A DNA stretch of 64,000 nt. Source: an uncultured Paracoccaceae bacterium (GTDB lineage Bacteria; Pseudomonadota; Alphaproteobacteria; Rhodobacterales; Rhodobacteraceae). The translations under genes and the position numbers were made by a program. Positions 1 to 8,473 of this stretch are shown here, piece after piece. Each line of letters starts with the position of its first letter. The stretch's first letter is position 1. Where the stretch lies: positions 868,001-932,000 of the forward strand of contig CATOSB010000004.1 of NCBI GenBank assembly GCA_951812305.1. The letters run 5' to 3'. Below the pieces are notes generated by a model that was not told where the DNA came from, did not search any database, and saw only the letters and a program-made list of their open reading frames with translations.

Positions 1-5
1 CGCTG

Positions 6-140
6 ATGATGCGGATATTCAAATTTTTGTTTCTTCTGGTCGTCCTTGCCGCCGCCGGTCTCGTCGGATTCGCGTATTTTGGTGATCTTTCTCCGGAGCA
101 AACCCGGGTTACGGAGCCGGTATCGCTGAATGCGAATTAG
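6..140 (+). CDS. small single-pass membrane protein (44 aa)
   Basis: A 44-residue ORF starting MMRIF, with one strongly hydrophobic segment (about residues 5-24, rich in F, L, V and A) followed by a short polar tail (GDLSPEQTRV and onward). It could be an anchored micropeptide or an uncleaved signal-anchor. Its stop (138-140) lies inside the next gene, whose ATG is at 130, so the two overlap by 11 bases and are probably translationally coupled. The ATG at 9 is an alternative start. The upstream region is cut by the window edge, so no ribosome site can be judged. Function unknown; I infer a partner of the secreted downstream protein from the coupling alone. Confidence 0.6.
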   Translation: MMRIFKFLFLLVVLAAAGLVGFAYFGDLSPEQTRVTEPVSLNAN

Positions 141-1671
141 CATTCGGGAAATATCGTGTTTTTTGGCGACGGTTTTTGTCGCGTCGACGGGATATTCTCA
201 GGAGCCTTTGTCCGCGATTGACTGGCTGAACGATGCGGCCGCCTTGCCTGACAATCTGGTATTGACGCCGCTGGATGAGGCGGATGCAGCCTCGTCCGTC
301 CAGTTGGAGGAGATCGTGGTGACGTCGCTGGATGCGGTTTCGCCAGATGCCACCGGGCTTCTGCCATCCAGCGTGACCGGCTTGCCAAGGGATTTGTGGG
401 GCTCGTCCTCCAGCACAGAACTGGCCGCGTTGTTTCACGCGCTTCCTGCTGACCTGATCCCCGCGCTTCAGGCCTTCGTGCGAACGCTTCTGTTGGCAGA
501 ACTTGACCCGCCAGCCGACAGCGATCCGGAAGGCAAGCTGCTGTTGGCGCGGATCGACACCTTGATCCGGTTTGGCGCTGTCGATGAGGCGCAGGCTTTA
601 TTGGAACGGGCGGGAACGGGGACGCCAGAGCGATTTCAAAGGTGGCTCGACCTAAGTCTTCTTACCGGGACCGAGGCGAAGGCCTGCGAGATGTTGCGCG
701 CGCGGCCAGAGCTTTCGCAATCCATCATGAATCGCGTCTTTTGCCTTGCCCGCGGCAGGGATTGGTCTGCCGCTGCTCTGACGCTGGAAACGGCGTCGAT
801 CCTTGGGGACCTAAGCCCACAGGATCGCGAATTGCTGACGCGTTTTCTGGCAGATGATTTTGAAGAACCGGACGGGCGCCTGCCGACACCACGCAATCCG
901 ACGCCGTTGCATTTCCGACTGCATGAGGCGGCGGGGGAACCGCTGGCCACAACTGGGCTGCCGATTTCCTTCGCCCATGCCGATCTTGACGACAGTGCTG
1001 GCTGGAAAGCGCGGATCGAGGCGGCCGAGCGTTTGGCACGTCAGGGTGCGCTGTCGGAAAATATGTTGCTTGGTCTTTATACAGAACGGCTTCCTGCGGC
1101 GTCCGGCGGGGTCTGGGACCGCGTCAGCGCCATACAGGCGCTGGATGATGCACTGACGGATGGGGCCAGCGATGAGGTTGCCCAATCCTTGCCCGACGCT
1201 TGGCAGGCGATGGCAGAAGCAGAATTGGAAGTGCCATTTGCCGAGATTTACGCAGAGCGGCTGGCGCGCCATTCACTTGCCGGCAATGCATCGAAATTGG
1301 CCTTCCAGCTTATGCTGCTGTCACATGGGTATGAAAGCCTGACTGCGGATGTGGAGCCCAGGGACCCGGAGGAGCGTTTCCTGAAAGCGGTTTCGAGAGG
1401 CGATGTTTCCGGCACCGTGCCGCAATCGGGCACCCAATCGGCGGTGGCAGATGGCTTTTTGTCCGTCTCGGCGGAAGGCCCACTCGCCGATGCGGCGACG
1501 GCGGGAAATCTCGGCGCGGCATTACTGTCCGCCACCGAATTGCTGAACAACGGTGCGGCGGGGGACATTCGAAAACTGACAGAGGCGATTGCCTTCTTTC
1601 GCTCGGTCGGGCTGGAAGACCTGACACGACGGGCGGCGCTACAGGCGTTGATTCTGGACCGGCGGGGATGA
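130..1671 (+). CDS. secreted/periplasmic hypothetical protein (513 aa)
   Basis: The N-terminus has a Sec-type signal peptide (residues 1 to about 24, hydrophobic core CFLATVFVAST, likely cleavage near YSQ-E). The mature part is acidic and leucine/alanine-rich with no catalytic motif I recognise; the regular helical composition would suit a helical-repeat scaffold, but that is inference. Its start overlaps the preceding small gene and its stop overlaps the xerD start by 4 bases (ATGA), so it sits in a tight three-gene unit. The codon use matches its neighbours and there is no sign of transfer. Function unknown. Confidence 0.8.
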   Translation: MRISIREISCFLATVFVASTGYSQEPLSAIDWLNDAAALPDNLVLTPLDEADAASSVQLEEIVVTSLDAVSPDATGLLPSSVTGLPRDLWGSSSSTELAALFHALPADLIPALQAFVRTLLLAELDPPADSDPEGKLLLARIDTLIRFGAVDEAQALLERAGTGTPERFQRWLDLSLLTGTEAKACEMLRARPELSQSIMNRVFCLARGRDWSAAALTLETASILGDLSPQDRELLTRFLADDFEEPDGRLPTPRNPTPLHFRLHEAAGEPLATTGLPISFAHADLDDSAGWKARIEAAERLARQGALSENMLLGLYTERLPAASGGVWDRVSAIQALDDALTDGASDEVAQSLPDAWQAMAEAELEVPFAEIYAERLARHSLAGNASKLAFQLMLLSHGYESLTADVEPRDPEERFLKAVSRGDVSGTVPQSGTQSAVADGFLSVSAEGPLADAATAGNLGAALLSATELLNNGAAGDIRKLTEAIAFFRSVGLEDLTRRAALQALILDRRG

Positions 1672-2582
1672 GCGTTCGTTGGATTCAGTCCTTCATCGAG
1701 GCGCAGGCCGCCGAACTGGATGCCGCCACGAACACGCAACTGGCTTATGGGCGTGACCTTCTTGATTTTGAAGGGTGGCTTGACGGTCAGGGTAAGGAAT
1801 TTGCAACTGCCGCGCGCGAAGATATCGAGGCTTATCTGATTCATTGCGAGGCGCAGGGTCTGGCGCAATCAACGCGCGCCAGACGGCTTTCCGCAATCAA
1901 GCAGCTTTATCGGTTTACGTTCGAAGAGGGCTTACGTGGCGACAACCCGGCGATCCAGATCAAAGGACCGGGTCGCAGAAAATCGCTCCCGAAAACCCTG
2001 ACAGTCGAAGAGGTCGATGCCCTTCTGGCGGCGGCGCGAACGAAAGGGCGCAGAGAACAGGACCAGCTTAGAAACACCTGCCTGATGGAATTGCTTTACG
2101 CCACAGGGATGCGGGTTTCGGAGCTGGTGGAATTGCCGATGACAGCGGCGCGCGGCGACCCGAGGATGCTGTTGATCAAGGGCAAAGGCGGCAAGGAACG
2201 CATGGTCCCGCTGTCGCCCCCTGCCCGCGCGGCTTTGGCGGCATGGCTTGCAGTGCGCGATGTGGCGGAGGCTGAGGCGGATGGCAAGAACCCGCATCTC
2301 TTTGCGTCACGCGGAAAAAGCGGGCACCTGACGCGTCATCGATTCTATCTGCTGATCAAGGAACTGGCGGTTGCGGCGGGCGTGTCACCCGCCAAGGTGA
2401 CGCCGCATACATTGCGCCACGCATTTGCGACGCATCTGTTGGCCAATGGCGCCGATCTACGGTCGATCCAGACCCTTCTGGGTCATGCCGATGTTTCAAC
2501 GACGGAAATCTATACCCATGTTCTGGACGAACGCCTGAAGGAACTGGTGCTGGAGCATCATCCGCTGGCGCGAAAGCCGTAA
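1668..2582 (+). CDS. xerD: site-specific tyrosine recombinase XerD
   Basis: A 304-residue tyrosine recombinase. Residues 1-95 form the SAM-like core-binding domain and residues 110-300 the catalytic domain. The full catalytic set is visible: Arg149 (GMRVSEL), Lys173 (GKGGKER), His247 and Arg250 (HTLRHAF), His273 (LGHAD) and the nucleophile Tyr282 (TEIYTHV). The family resolves chromosome dimers at dif together with XerC and FtsK. The length (about 300 aa) and the FATHLLANGADLR segment suit a housekeeping Xer protein and not a phage or island integrase; no attachment site or cargo lies nearby. XerC is the alternative. Overlaps the previous gene by 4 bases. Confidence 0.9.
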   Translation: MSVRWIQSFIEAQAAELDAATNTQLAYGRDLLDFEGWLDGQGKEFATAAREDIEAYLIHCEAQGLAQSTRARRLSAIKQLYRFTFEEGLRGDNPAIQIKGPGRRKSLPKTLTVEEVDALLAAARTKGRREQDQLRNTCLMELLYATGMRVSELVELPMTAARGDPRMLLIKGKGGKERMVPLSPPARAALAAWLAVRDVAEAEADGKNPHLFASRGKSGHLTRHRFYLLIKELAVAAGVSPAKVTPHTLRHAFATHLLANGADLRSIQTLLGHADVSTTEIYTHVLDERLKELVLEHHPLARKP

Positions 2583-2584
2583 TT

Positions 2585-3385
2585 TCACCGCCGCAGAGCG
2601 GGCGGCAGAATGTCTTCGCTTGGCCAGATACCTGTTGTCAAAGCCAGATCATATCCTTGCGTGAGGCCTGCGGTTTTCATTGCCTGACGGGCGGTGGCAT
2701 GATCATAGGCCAGCCGCTCGATCATCGGCGCGCCATCGCCGATTGAGATGAACCGAGTTTCCGGTCGTCCGTCATGGGGCGGCATCCCGATTGCGCCTGC
2801 GTTGATCCACAACGTGCCGTTGATGTTGCGAATAAAGGCAATGCCGGAATGCGCGGCCAACACGACATCAACTGTGCCAATCGATTTGGTCAGCGCATCC
2901 AGCTCTTCCTGAAAGTCGCTTGCCGATGAACTTGGCCAAAGAAAGCGGGACACATCGGTGACGCCGCCGTGGATGGCGACAAAGCGTTTGCCTGTGCGTG
3001 TAAATGTCAGGATATCGGGCAGCTCTGCCATCCACCGCCGTGCCGACTGAGTGATTTCAGAGCTGCAATGTGCAAACCACGCAACCGACAGCGCATTACA
3101 TGTGCTTCCGGCCTCAAATCCGCAGCCGCAATCATTGGCATCGATGCCAAGTTGTTTTTCGCAGTTTCCCGCGAGAACCGCGCAACCAAAATCCTGCACC
3201 GCCGAGAGCGTTTCGGCGGGATTTCCGCAATAGGCGACGATGTCACCAAGGCAGATGCAATTCTCTGGTTGAATCCCTCGTTCATGGGCCAGTTGGATAA
3301 ACGCCTGCGTCGCCTGCAAATTGGAATACGGACCGCCGAAGACCAGCAACGGACCGTCGATTTGCCCCAGATCGCGGGTCTTCAT
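2585..3385 (-). CDS. calcineurin-like metallophosphoesterase-fold protein with degenerate active site
   Basis: The start was chosen at 3385 (MKTRDLG); the open frame continues upstream but would overlap the divergent transporter gene. The 266-residue protein follows the order of metallophosphoesterase motifs, but several are altered: motif I, normally GDxHxN, reads GGPYSN at 17-22; the GD motif is kept (47-48, GDIVAYCG); GNHD/E reads GNCE at 73-76; His139 (IHGG) is kept; the final GHTH reads AHSG at 178-181. It therefore lacks the Asp and His ligands of motif I and may be a binding protein or use altered metal chemistry. Converges on xerD with a 2-base gap. Confidence 0.75.
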   Translation of the reverse strand: MKTRDLGQIDGPLLVFGGPYSNLQATQAFIQLAHERGIQPENCICLGDIVAYCGNPAETLSAVQDFGCAVLAGNCEKQLGIDANDCGCGFEAGSTCNALSVAWFAHCSSEITQSARRWMAELPDILTFTRTGKRFVAIHGGVTDVSRFLWPSSSASDFQEELDALTKSIGTVDVVLAAHSGIAFIRNINGTLWINAGAIGMPPHDGRPETRFISIGDGAPMIERLAYDHATARQAMKTAGLTQGYDLALTTGIWPSEDILPPALRR

Positions 3386-3452
3386 TTCGCTGTTTCCTTG
3401 CAAGCGACGCCTTGGCCCCATAAATCCGGGGCAACAAAGGATAACAAGAGCC

Positions 3453-4760
3453 ATGCAAGACCCATCGCAATTTCTTGATGCAGCGTTCTGGATAACGATC
3501 GCTGCCATTGTCGCGTTGCTTGTCTTGTCGGCGTTCTTTTCCGGCTCGGAAACCGCGTTGACGGCGGCGTCGCGCGGCAAGCTGCGTTCGCAGGCGGATC
3601 GCGGAAATCGCGGCGCGGCCCGCGCCTTGGGCATTACCGAAGACAATGAACGCCTGATTGGCTCGGTTCTTCTGGGTAATAACCTTGTCAACATCCTCGC
3701 CGCATCTCTGGCAACAGCTTTGTTCACACGGCTGTTTGGTGAAAGCGGCGTGGCATTGGCCACGCTGGTGATGACCTTTCTGGTTCTGATATTTGCCGAG
3801 GTTTTGCCAAAAACCTATGCCATTACGAATGCTGAAAGCGCCGCGGCGCGCGTGTCTCCGGTCATTCGCATTGTCGTTCTGGTATTCGCGCCCATCGTTG
3901 CGGCGATTCAAATGCTGGTGCGCGGGTTATTGCGCCTGTTTGGCGTGAAAGCCGACCCATCGAGTTCTGTTCTGGCGGTGCGCGAAGAAATTGCCGGCGC
4001 CATCACGCTGGGCCATTCCGAAGGCAACGTCGAAAAGGAAGACCGCGACCGCCTGCTTGGCGCATTGGATCTGGGTGACCGCACGGTGGACGAGATCATG
4101 CGCCACAGGCGCGATATCGAAATGATCGATGCCGGTTTGTCGCCGGAGCACGTGTTGGAACAGTGCCTTGCGTCTCCACACACAAGATTGCCGGTGTTCA
4201 AGGACGATCCCGAAAACATCATCGGTGTGATTCACGCCAAAGACCTTTTGCGCGCGATGTTTGCACATGGGCGCGCGGCCGCGACCAGCACCGATCCGTT
4301 TGAGGACTTTGACATTCAGGCGGTGGCGATGACGCCCTATTTCGTGCCTGAGACGACGTCTCTGGACGATCAGATGCGCCAGTTTTTGCGTCGCCATACG
4401 CATTTTGCGCTGGTTGTGGATGAATATGGCGCGTTGCAGGGGTTGATTACGCTGGAAGACATACTTGAAGAGATTGTCGGCGAGATTACCGATGAATTCG
4501 ACGCTGAAGAAGATCATCCGATCCGGCGCACGGATGACGGGCATTTCATTGTCGAAGGGGTGATGACGATCCGCGATCTTAACCGGGCCGCCGACTGGTC
4601 GCTGCCGGATGAGGAAGCCAATACCGTTGCGGGACTGGTCATTCACGAGGCACAGGTGATCCCGGCGCAAGGTCAGGTATTCAGCTTTCACGGATTTCGG
4701 TTCGAGGTCGTGGGGCGCGAGGCCAACCGGATTACGCGGCTAAAGATCAGCCCGCTGTAA
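3453..4760 (+). CDS. hemolysin/CorC-type (CNNM-CBS) membrane transporter
   Basis: The start was placed at ATG 3453 (MQDPSQ). The protein (435 aa) has an N-terminal DUF21/CNNM membrane domain (about residues 10-190, four hydrophobic segments, with the SGSETAL motif near residue 30), a CBS pair (about 205-330, including VVDEYGALQGLITLEDILEE), and a C-terminal CorC_HlyC domain (about 345-430). The family is tied to divalent-cation, mainly Mg or Co, efflux and homeostasis in the inner membrane; the hemolysin name is historical. It is divergent from the metallophosphoesterase-fold gene with a 67-base gap. Confidence 0.85.
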   Translation: MQDPSQFLDAAFWITIAAIVALLVLSAFFSGSETALTAASRGKLRSQADRGNRGAARALGITEDNERLIGSVLLGNNLVNILAASLATALFTRLFGESGVALATLVMTFLVLIFAEVLPKTYAITNAESAAARVSPVIRIVVLVFAPIVAAIQMLVRGLLRLFGVKADPSSSVLAVREEIAGAITLGHSEGNVEKEDRDRLLGALDLGDRTVDEIMRHRRDIEMIDAGLSPEHVLEQCLASPHTRLPVFKDDPENIIGVIHAKDLLRAMFAHGRAAATSTDPFEDFDIQAVAMTPYFVPETTSLDDQMRQFLRRHTHFALVVDEYGALQGLITLEDILEEIVGEITDEFDAEEDHPIRRTDDGHFIVEGVMTIRDLNRAADWSLPDEEANTVAGLVIHEAQVIPAQGQVFSFHGFRFEVVGREANRITRLKISPL

Positions 4761-4952
4761 CCCAGACTAACCCGGGGCCATAAGCGGCAACCGTTCGGCG
4801 CGGCCAAGGAATTGACGGCTGCGCACGTCCAATACCTGAAGCCGGACTTCGGCGGCAATGCGCCTATCGCTGAAACAAAGCCGAACGGGCATTTGACCCG
4901 CAGATTGCCGCCGGACAGCCTGAATTTGTACTACGGTAAAGGAATTCGTTAA

Positions 4953-6218
4953 ATGCGCCTGTTTGTATGCTCTCTGATCTTCCTGTTCATATGCTCACCC
5001 GCCAGCGCCTTTTGCGGCTTTTATGTCGCCAAGGCGGATGGCGAATTGTTCAACGAAGCCTCCAAGGTCATCTTCGTGCGCGATGGGCGCAAATCTGTCA
5101 TCACGATGTCCAGCGATTATCGCGGCGCGGCGAAGGATTTCGCGATGATCGTGCCGGCGCCAACCGTGTTGGAAAGGCGCCAGATCAAGATCGTGAAGGC
5201 CAAAACGGTGGCGCATCTGGATGCCTATACCGCGCCGCGTTTGGTGGAATACCACGACTGGGATCCTTGCGAAGGTCCGGTTGTTTATGAGCCGACAGTC
5301 GCCTTGGAAAGCGCCGATGGGGCCACCGTTCGCCAGCGTGGTGCCAGGGCGCTGGGTGTCACGGTTGAGGCCCGCTATGCGGTTGGGGTTTATGATATCG
5401 CGATCCTTTCCGCCAATGAAAGCGATGGGCTGGTCACGTATCTGCGGCAGGAAGGCTATCAGATCCCCAACGGCGCAGAACTGGTTCTGGCGGATTACAT
5501 CGCTGACGACATGAAATTCTTCGTCGCACGGGTGAATCTGAAGCGCCATGACAACGCGGCGTCTCAGGAATTGCCACCGCTGCAGATTTCTTTCCGGTCC
5601 CAGAAGTTCATGCTGCCGCTGCAGCTTGGCAAGATCAATGCTGACAAGGAGCAGCAGGTTCTTTTGATGACGCTGACGCGTGCGGGTCGGGTGGAAGCGG
5701 CGAACTACAAGAATGCGCGCATCCCGAGCGATGTGGAAATCCCGGTTTTTGTCGAGGAGTTCTTTGGCAAGTTCTACAAGGAGGTCTTCGCCCGCACCGC
5801 CAAACCCAACACAGTGGTGACAGAGTATGCCTGGGATATGGCGTGGTGCGATCCATGCGCGGCCGACCCGTTGAGTTTTCGGGAGTTAAAGGAGCTTGGC
5901 GTGGGTTGGGCAAAGCGTGGCGATGGTGGCGGTCAGGACGTGTTCGTTACACGGATGCATTTTGCCTATGACAAATCCGGGTTTCAGCGGGACCTGTTGT
6001 TGAACGTCACGGATGACCGGTCGAATTTTCAGGGCCGTTATGTGATGAACCACCCCTGGGATGGCGATATGCAGTGCCCGGAAGCCAAGGATTACATTGC
6101 GGATACCCGCAAACGCCTTCGCTCTGAGGGCAAAACCCTGCGCCGTCTGACGGGATGGAAGCAAAGCACGATTGACAACAATATCCGCGCGACTGTGCCG
6201 AAGGTTTATTGGTATTAG
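4953..6218 (+). CDS. DUF2330 domain secreted protein
   Basis: 421 residues with a clear signal peptide (residues 1-19, cleavage about SASA-FCG). The mature N-terminus (CGFYVAKADGELFNEASKV) and the following block, with its MIVPAPTV segment, match the DUF2330 family of exported proteins of unknown role. Paired cysteines (WDPCEGP, WCDPCAAD, MQCPEA) suggest disulfides in the periplasm. It stands alone: about 190 bases separate it from the transporter upstream and a repeat element follows. A short minus-strand ORF in the upstream gap was not accepted as a gene. Confidence 0.8.
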   Translation: MRLFVCSLIFLFICSPASAFCGFYVAKADGELFNEASKVIFVRDGRKSVITMSSDYRGAAKDFAMIVPAPTVLERRQIKIVKAKTVAHLDAYTAPRLVEYHDWDPCEGPVVYEPTVALESADGATVRQRGARALGVTVEARYAVGVYDIAILSANESDGLVTYLRQEGYQIPNGAELVLADYIADDMKFFVARVNLKRHDNAASQELPPLQISFRSQKFMLPLQLGKINADKEQQVLLMTLTRAGRVEAANYKNARIPSDVEIPVFVEEFFGKFYKEVFARTAKPNTVVTEYAWDMAWCDPCAADPLSFRELKELGVGWAKRGDGGGQDVFVTRMHFAYDKSGFQRDLLLNVTDDRSNFQGRYVMNHPWDGDMQCPEAKDYIADTRKRLRSEGKTLRRLTGWKQSTIDNNIRATVPKVYWY

Positions 6219-6257
6219 GGTGTTTTGGGTTGGCCGGCTGGGTGTCAGCTCTTTGGC

Positions 6258-6490
6258 CTGAAGCGGACATTCGCAAATGAAGCGGCAAGACGCGCGATTG
6301 CCTGCCCGTGGGATGGCGAAGTAACCCCGCAATTTGCCCGTTTTTCTCAGCCAAGTCCGTAGAAGCTCAATAGCTCCCACCTAGCCTCACCAAATCGCCA
6401 GCCCGTGGGGACGGGCAGGCGATCGCGCGGCGCCTGCGGCTTGATTCCGCGCGAAGGGCGCAGGCCAGCACTGTCCGCTTCAGAGCCAAC
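6258..6490. repeat. dispersed intergenic repeat element, copy A
   Basis: This 300-base gap has no gene but matches the gap at 48915-49155 in inverted orientation through several conserved blocks, including a run of about 65 nearly identical bases (6384-6452 against 48958-49024). Inside the element, 6291-6309 (CGCGCGATTGCCTGCCCGT) pairs with 6411-6429 (ACGGGCAGGCGATCGCGCG), with flanking TGGCGA/TCGCCA pairing, so a transcript could fold into a long hairpin around a loop of about 100 bases. Probably a REP/MITE-like intergenic unit; function unknown. Confidence 0.75.
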
Positions 6491-6519
6491 ACTGACGCTA
6501 TTGCACAACCCCAATCGAT

Positions 6520-8073
6520 CTACCGGCCCTTGAACAATCCGCCGAGAATGCCGCGCACAAGACGGCGCCCCGTGGTGCCTTTTAGCTCTTTGATAACGGC
6601 CTCTTGCAGGGCGGAGCCGAAGGTATGGCTGCCACGGCGCGATGAACCGATCCGGCGGGAGGACGACCGCGGCTGACCGCCACCGGAATAGCGGCGCGCG
6701 GTGCGAAACTCGCGTTCCTCTTCAGCGACACGTTCTTCCTCTTCTTCGGCCTGCTTGGCGGCGTCCGCCGCTTTCTCGGCCCGCGCGCGGAGGCGTTCAA
6801 ACGCGCTGTCACGGTCTTGGCGTTCGTCGTATTTCCCCGCAACCGGAGAATTTGCCAATACGGCTTTTCTGTCGCTGGGCGAAATTGGTCCAAGCTGCGA
6901 CGATGGCGGGCGGATCAGCGTGCGTTCGGCAACACCCGGCACACCCTTTTTTTCGAGCATTGAAGTCACGGCCTCGCCCACACCGACCTCGCGAATGGCG
7001 GCTTCGATGTCGAAACGCGGATTGATGCGATAGGTTTTGGCAGCCCGGCTTAGCGCCTGTTGATCGCGCGCGGTGAAGGCGCGAAGCGCGTGTTGCACAC
7101 GGTTGCCGAGCTGGCCGAGAATATCCTCTGGCACATCCGCTGGATTCTGAGTGATGAAATAGACACCCACGCCCTTGGACCGGATCAACCGCGCCACCTG
7201 TTCAACCTTTTTGATCAACGCCTTGGGTGCGTCATCGAACAAAAGATGCGCCTCGTCAAAAAAGAAGACGAGCTTGGGTTTGTCGGGGTCGCCAATCTCT
7301 GGCAATTCTTCGAACAACTCTGACAGCAGCCACAAAAGGAACGTGGCATAGAGCCGGGGCGAGGCCATCAGCTTGTCGGATGCCAGAATGTTGATCTGTC
7401 CCCGACCATCCGCGCCGACATGCATGATGTCATCCAGTTCCAGCGCGGGTTCGCCAAACAGCCCTGCACCACCCTGATTTTCCAGCACAAGCAACTGGCG
7501 CTGAATCGCGCCAATGGATGACGCAGAGATGTGGCCATAAACAAGCGACAGATCCGGCGCGTTTTCACCGACAAACACCAGAAGTGCGCGCAGGTCTTTC
7601 AGATCCAGAAGCGGCAATCCCTCTTCATCCGACAGTCGGAAGGCGATGTTCAGCACACCTTCCTGCGCCTCGGACAGATCCAGCAGACGGGCCAACAGCA
7701 ACGGGCCCATTTCGGCAACTGTCGTGCGAATTGGGTGCCCCTGATCGCCAAACAGGTCCCAGAAGGTGACCGGAAACGCCTCGTACACATAATCATTAAA
7801 GCCAATCGTTTCTGCCCGCTTCATGAACGGTTCATGCAATTTGAAACTTTCAGTACCACTGACCGCCAGACCGGAAAGGTCGCCTTTCACATCCGACAGG
7901 AACACCGGCACACCGGCGCTCGAAAACCCTTCGGCCAGTATTTGCAGCGTCACTGTCTTTCCTGTTCCGGTGGCACCCGCGATCAACCCGTGGCGGTTGG
8001 CATATTTGTTCAAGAGCCCTTGCTTTTCGGCATAATCTTCCCCGCCGCCGCCCAAAAAAATATGATCTTTCAT
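6520..8073 (-). CDS. HerA-like helicase-domain ATPase (DUF853 family)
   Basis: 517 residues from ATG 8073 (MKDHIFLGGGGEDY), the usual family start; the frame extends 60 codons further upstream, but that part has no family character. Walker A is GATGTGKT at 33-40 and Walker B is LVFFFDEAHLL at 268-278, followed by the SKGVGVYFITQNP sensor region. The C-terminus (about 430-517) is a charged coiled-coil stretch and then an Arg/Ser/Gly-rich tail. The family (YjgR in Escherichia coli) is a cytoplasmic hexameric ATPase related to the HerA/FtsK class with poorly known substrate. No NurA nuclease or other partner is adjacent, so a HerA-NurA repair role is not supported here. Confidence 0.85.
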   Translation of the reverse strand: MKDHIFLGGGGEDYAEKQGLLNKYANRHGLIAGATGTGKTVTLQILAEGFSSAGVPVFLSDVKGDLSGLAVSGTESFKLHEPFMKRAETIGFNDYVYEAFPVTFWDLFGDQGHPIRTTVAEMGPLLLARLLDLSEAQEGVLNIAFRLSDEEGLPLLDLKDLRALLVFVGENAPDLSLVYGHISASSIGAIQRQLLVLENQGGAGLFGEPALELDDIMHVGADGRGQINILASDKLMASPRLYATFLLWLLSELFEELPEIGDPDKPKLVFFFDEAHLLFDDAPKALIKKVEQVARLIRSKGVGVYFITQNPADVPEDILGQLGNRVQHALRAFTARDQQALSRAAKTYRINPRFDIEAAIREVGVGEAVTSMLEKKGVPGVAERTLIRPPSSQLGPISPSDRKAVLANSPVAGKYDERQDRDSAFERLRARAEKAADAAKQAEEEEERVAEEEREFRTARRYSGGGQPRSSSRRIGSSRRGSHTFGSALQEAVIKELKGTTGRRLVRGILGGLFKGR

Positions 8074-8164
8074 GACTTTGCACCCACGCGCGTTTGACCG
8101 TTCGGTGCCAACATACATTTTTAACCTTTCTCTGCCAGCATTCATGTCGTCCCGGCGCGATGCG

Positions 8165-8221
8165 CTTGGGATTGACTTCCTCCCTGTCAGACTGGCCGCG
8201 CCAAGTGCGCGGCCTTTTTTT
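8165..8221 (+). ncRNA. candidate anti-SD (Cuckoo/CcsR-like) small RNA
   Basis: Within the 400-base divergent gap 8074-8473 there is a perfect intrinsic terminator on the + strand with no + strand gene before it. Just upstream, TGAC (8173-8176) and GTCA (8186-8189) can close a loop containing TTCCTCCCT, an anti-Shine-Dalgarno sequence. A loop with a CUCC-rich motif followed by a terminator hairpin is the architecture of the alphaproteobacterial CcsR/Cuckoo small RNAs. The 5' end is a guess. The rest of the gap (8222-8473) has no further feature that I can support. Confidence 0.35.
8194..8221 (+). terminator. strong intrinsic terminator
   Basis: Perfect 8-bp GC stem (GGCCGCGC 8194-8201, GCGCGGCC 8207-8214) with a 5-base loop and then seven T (8215-8221). 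It lies between two divergent genes, so it does not end either of them. Confidence 0.8.
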
Positions 8222-8473
8222 CGCGCACCCGATATCCTCGCGAAAGTTTTCATTGACCGAACAAGGAAATGACCCTACGGTCCGCGCCATAAATGCACGG
8301 CCAGTCCGGCAGGGAGAAAAATGTAAAAGGGGATCTTCGTGATCCTCTTTTTCATTTTCACCAAAGCTTTGTCGAAATTGCCCCTGACCAGCAAAAATAT
8401 TTCTGCGCTGACAGCCCCAAACGGGCATGTTAAATCAACCATCGACTCGAAACTTATGGCAGGTGAATCAGGC

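Noticed and set aside
1668..2582. Tyrosine recombinase as an island or phage integrase
   Set aside because: The length, core residues and operon position are those of housekeeping XerD; no att repeats or cargo genes nearby.
3386..3763. N-terminal extension of the metallophosphoesterase-fold protein
   Set aside because: The 126 extra codons overlap the divergent transporter gene in antisense and have no family similarity.
4768..4893. Short minus-strand ORF (41 codons from ATG) before the DUF2330 gene
   Set aside because: No recognisable motif, and it would run against the DUF2330 promoter region. Left out as unsupported.
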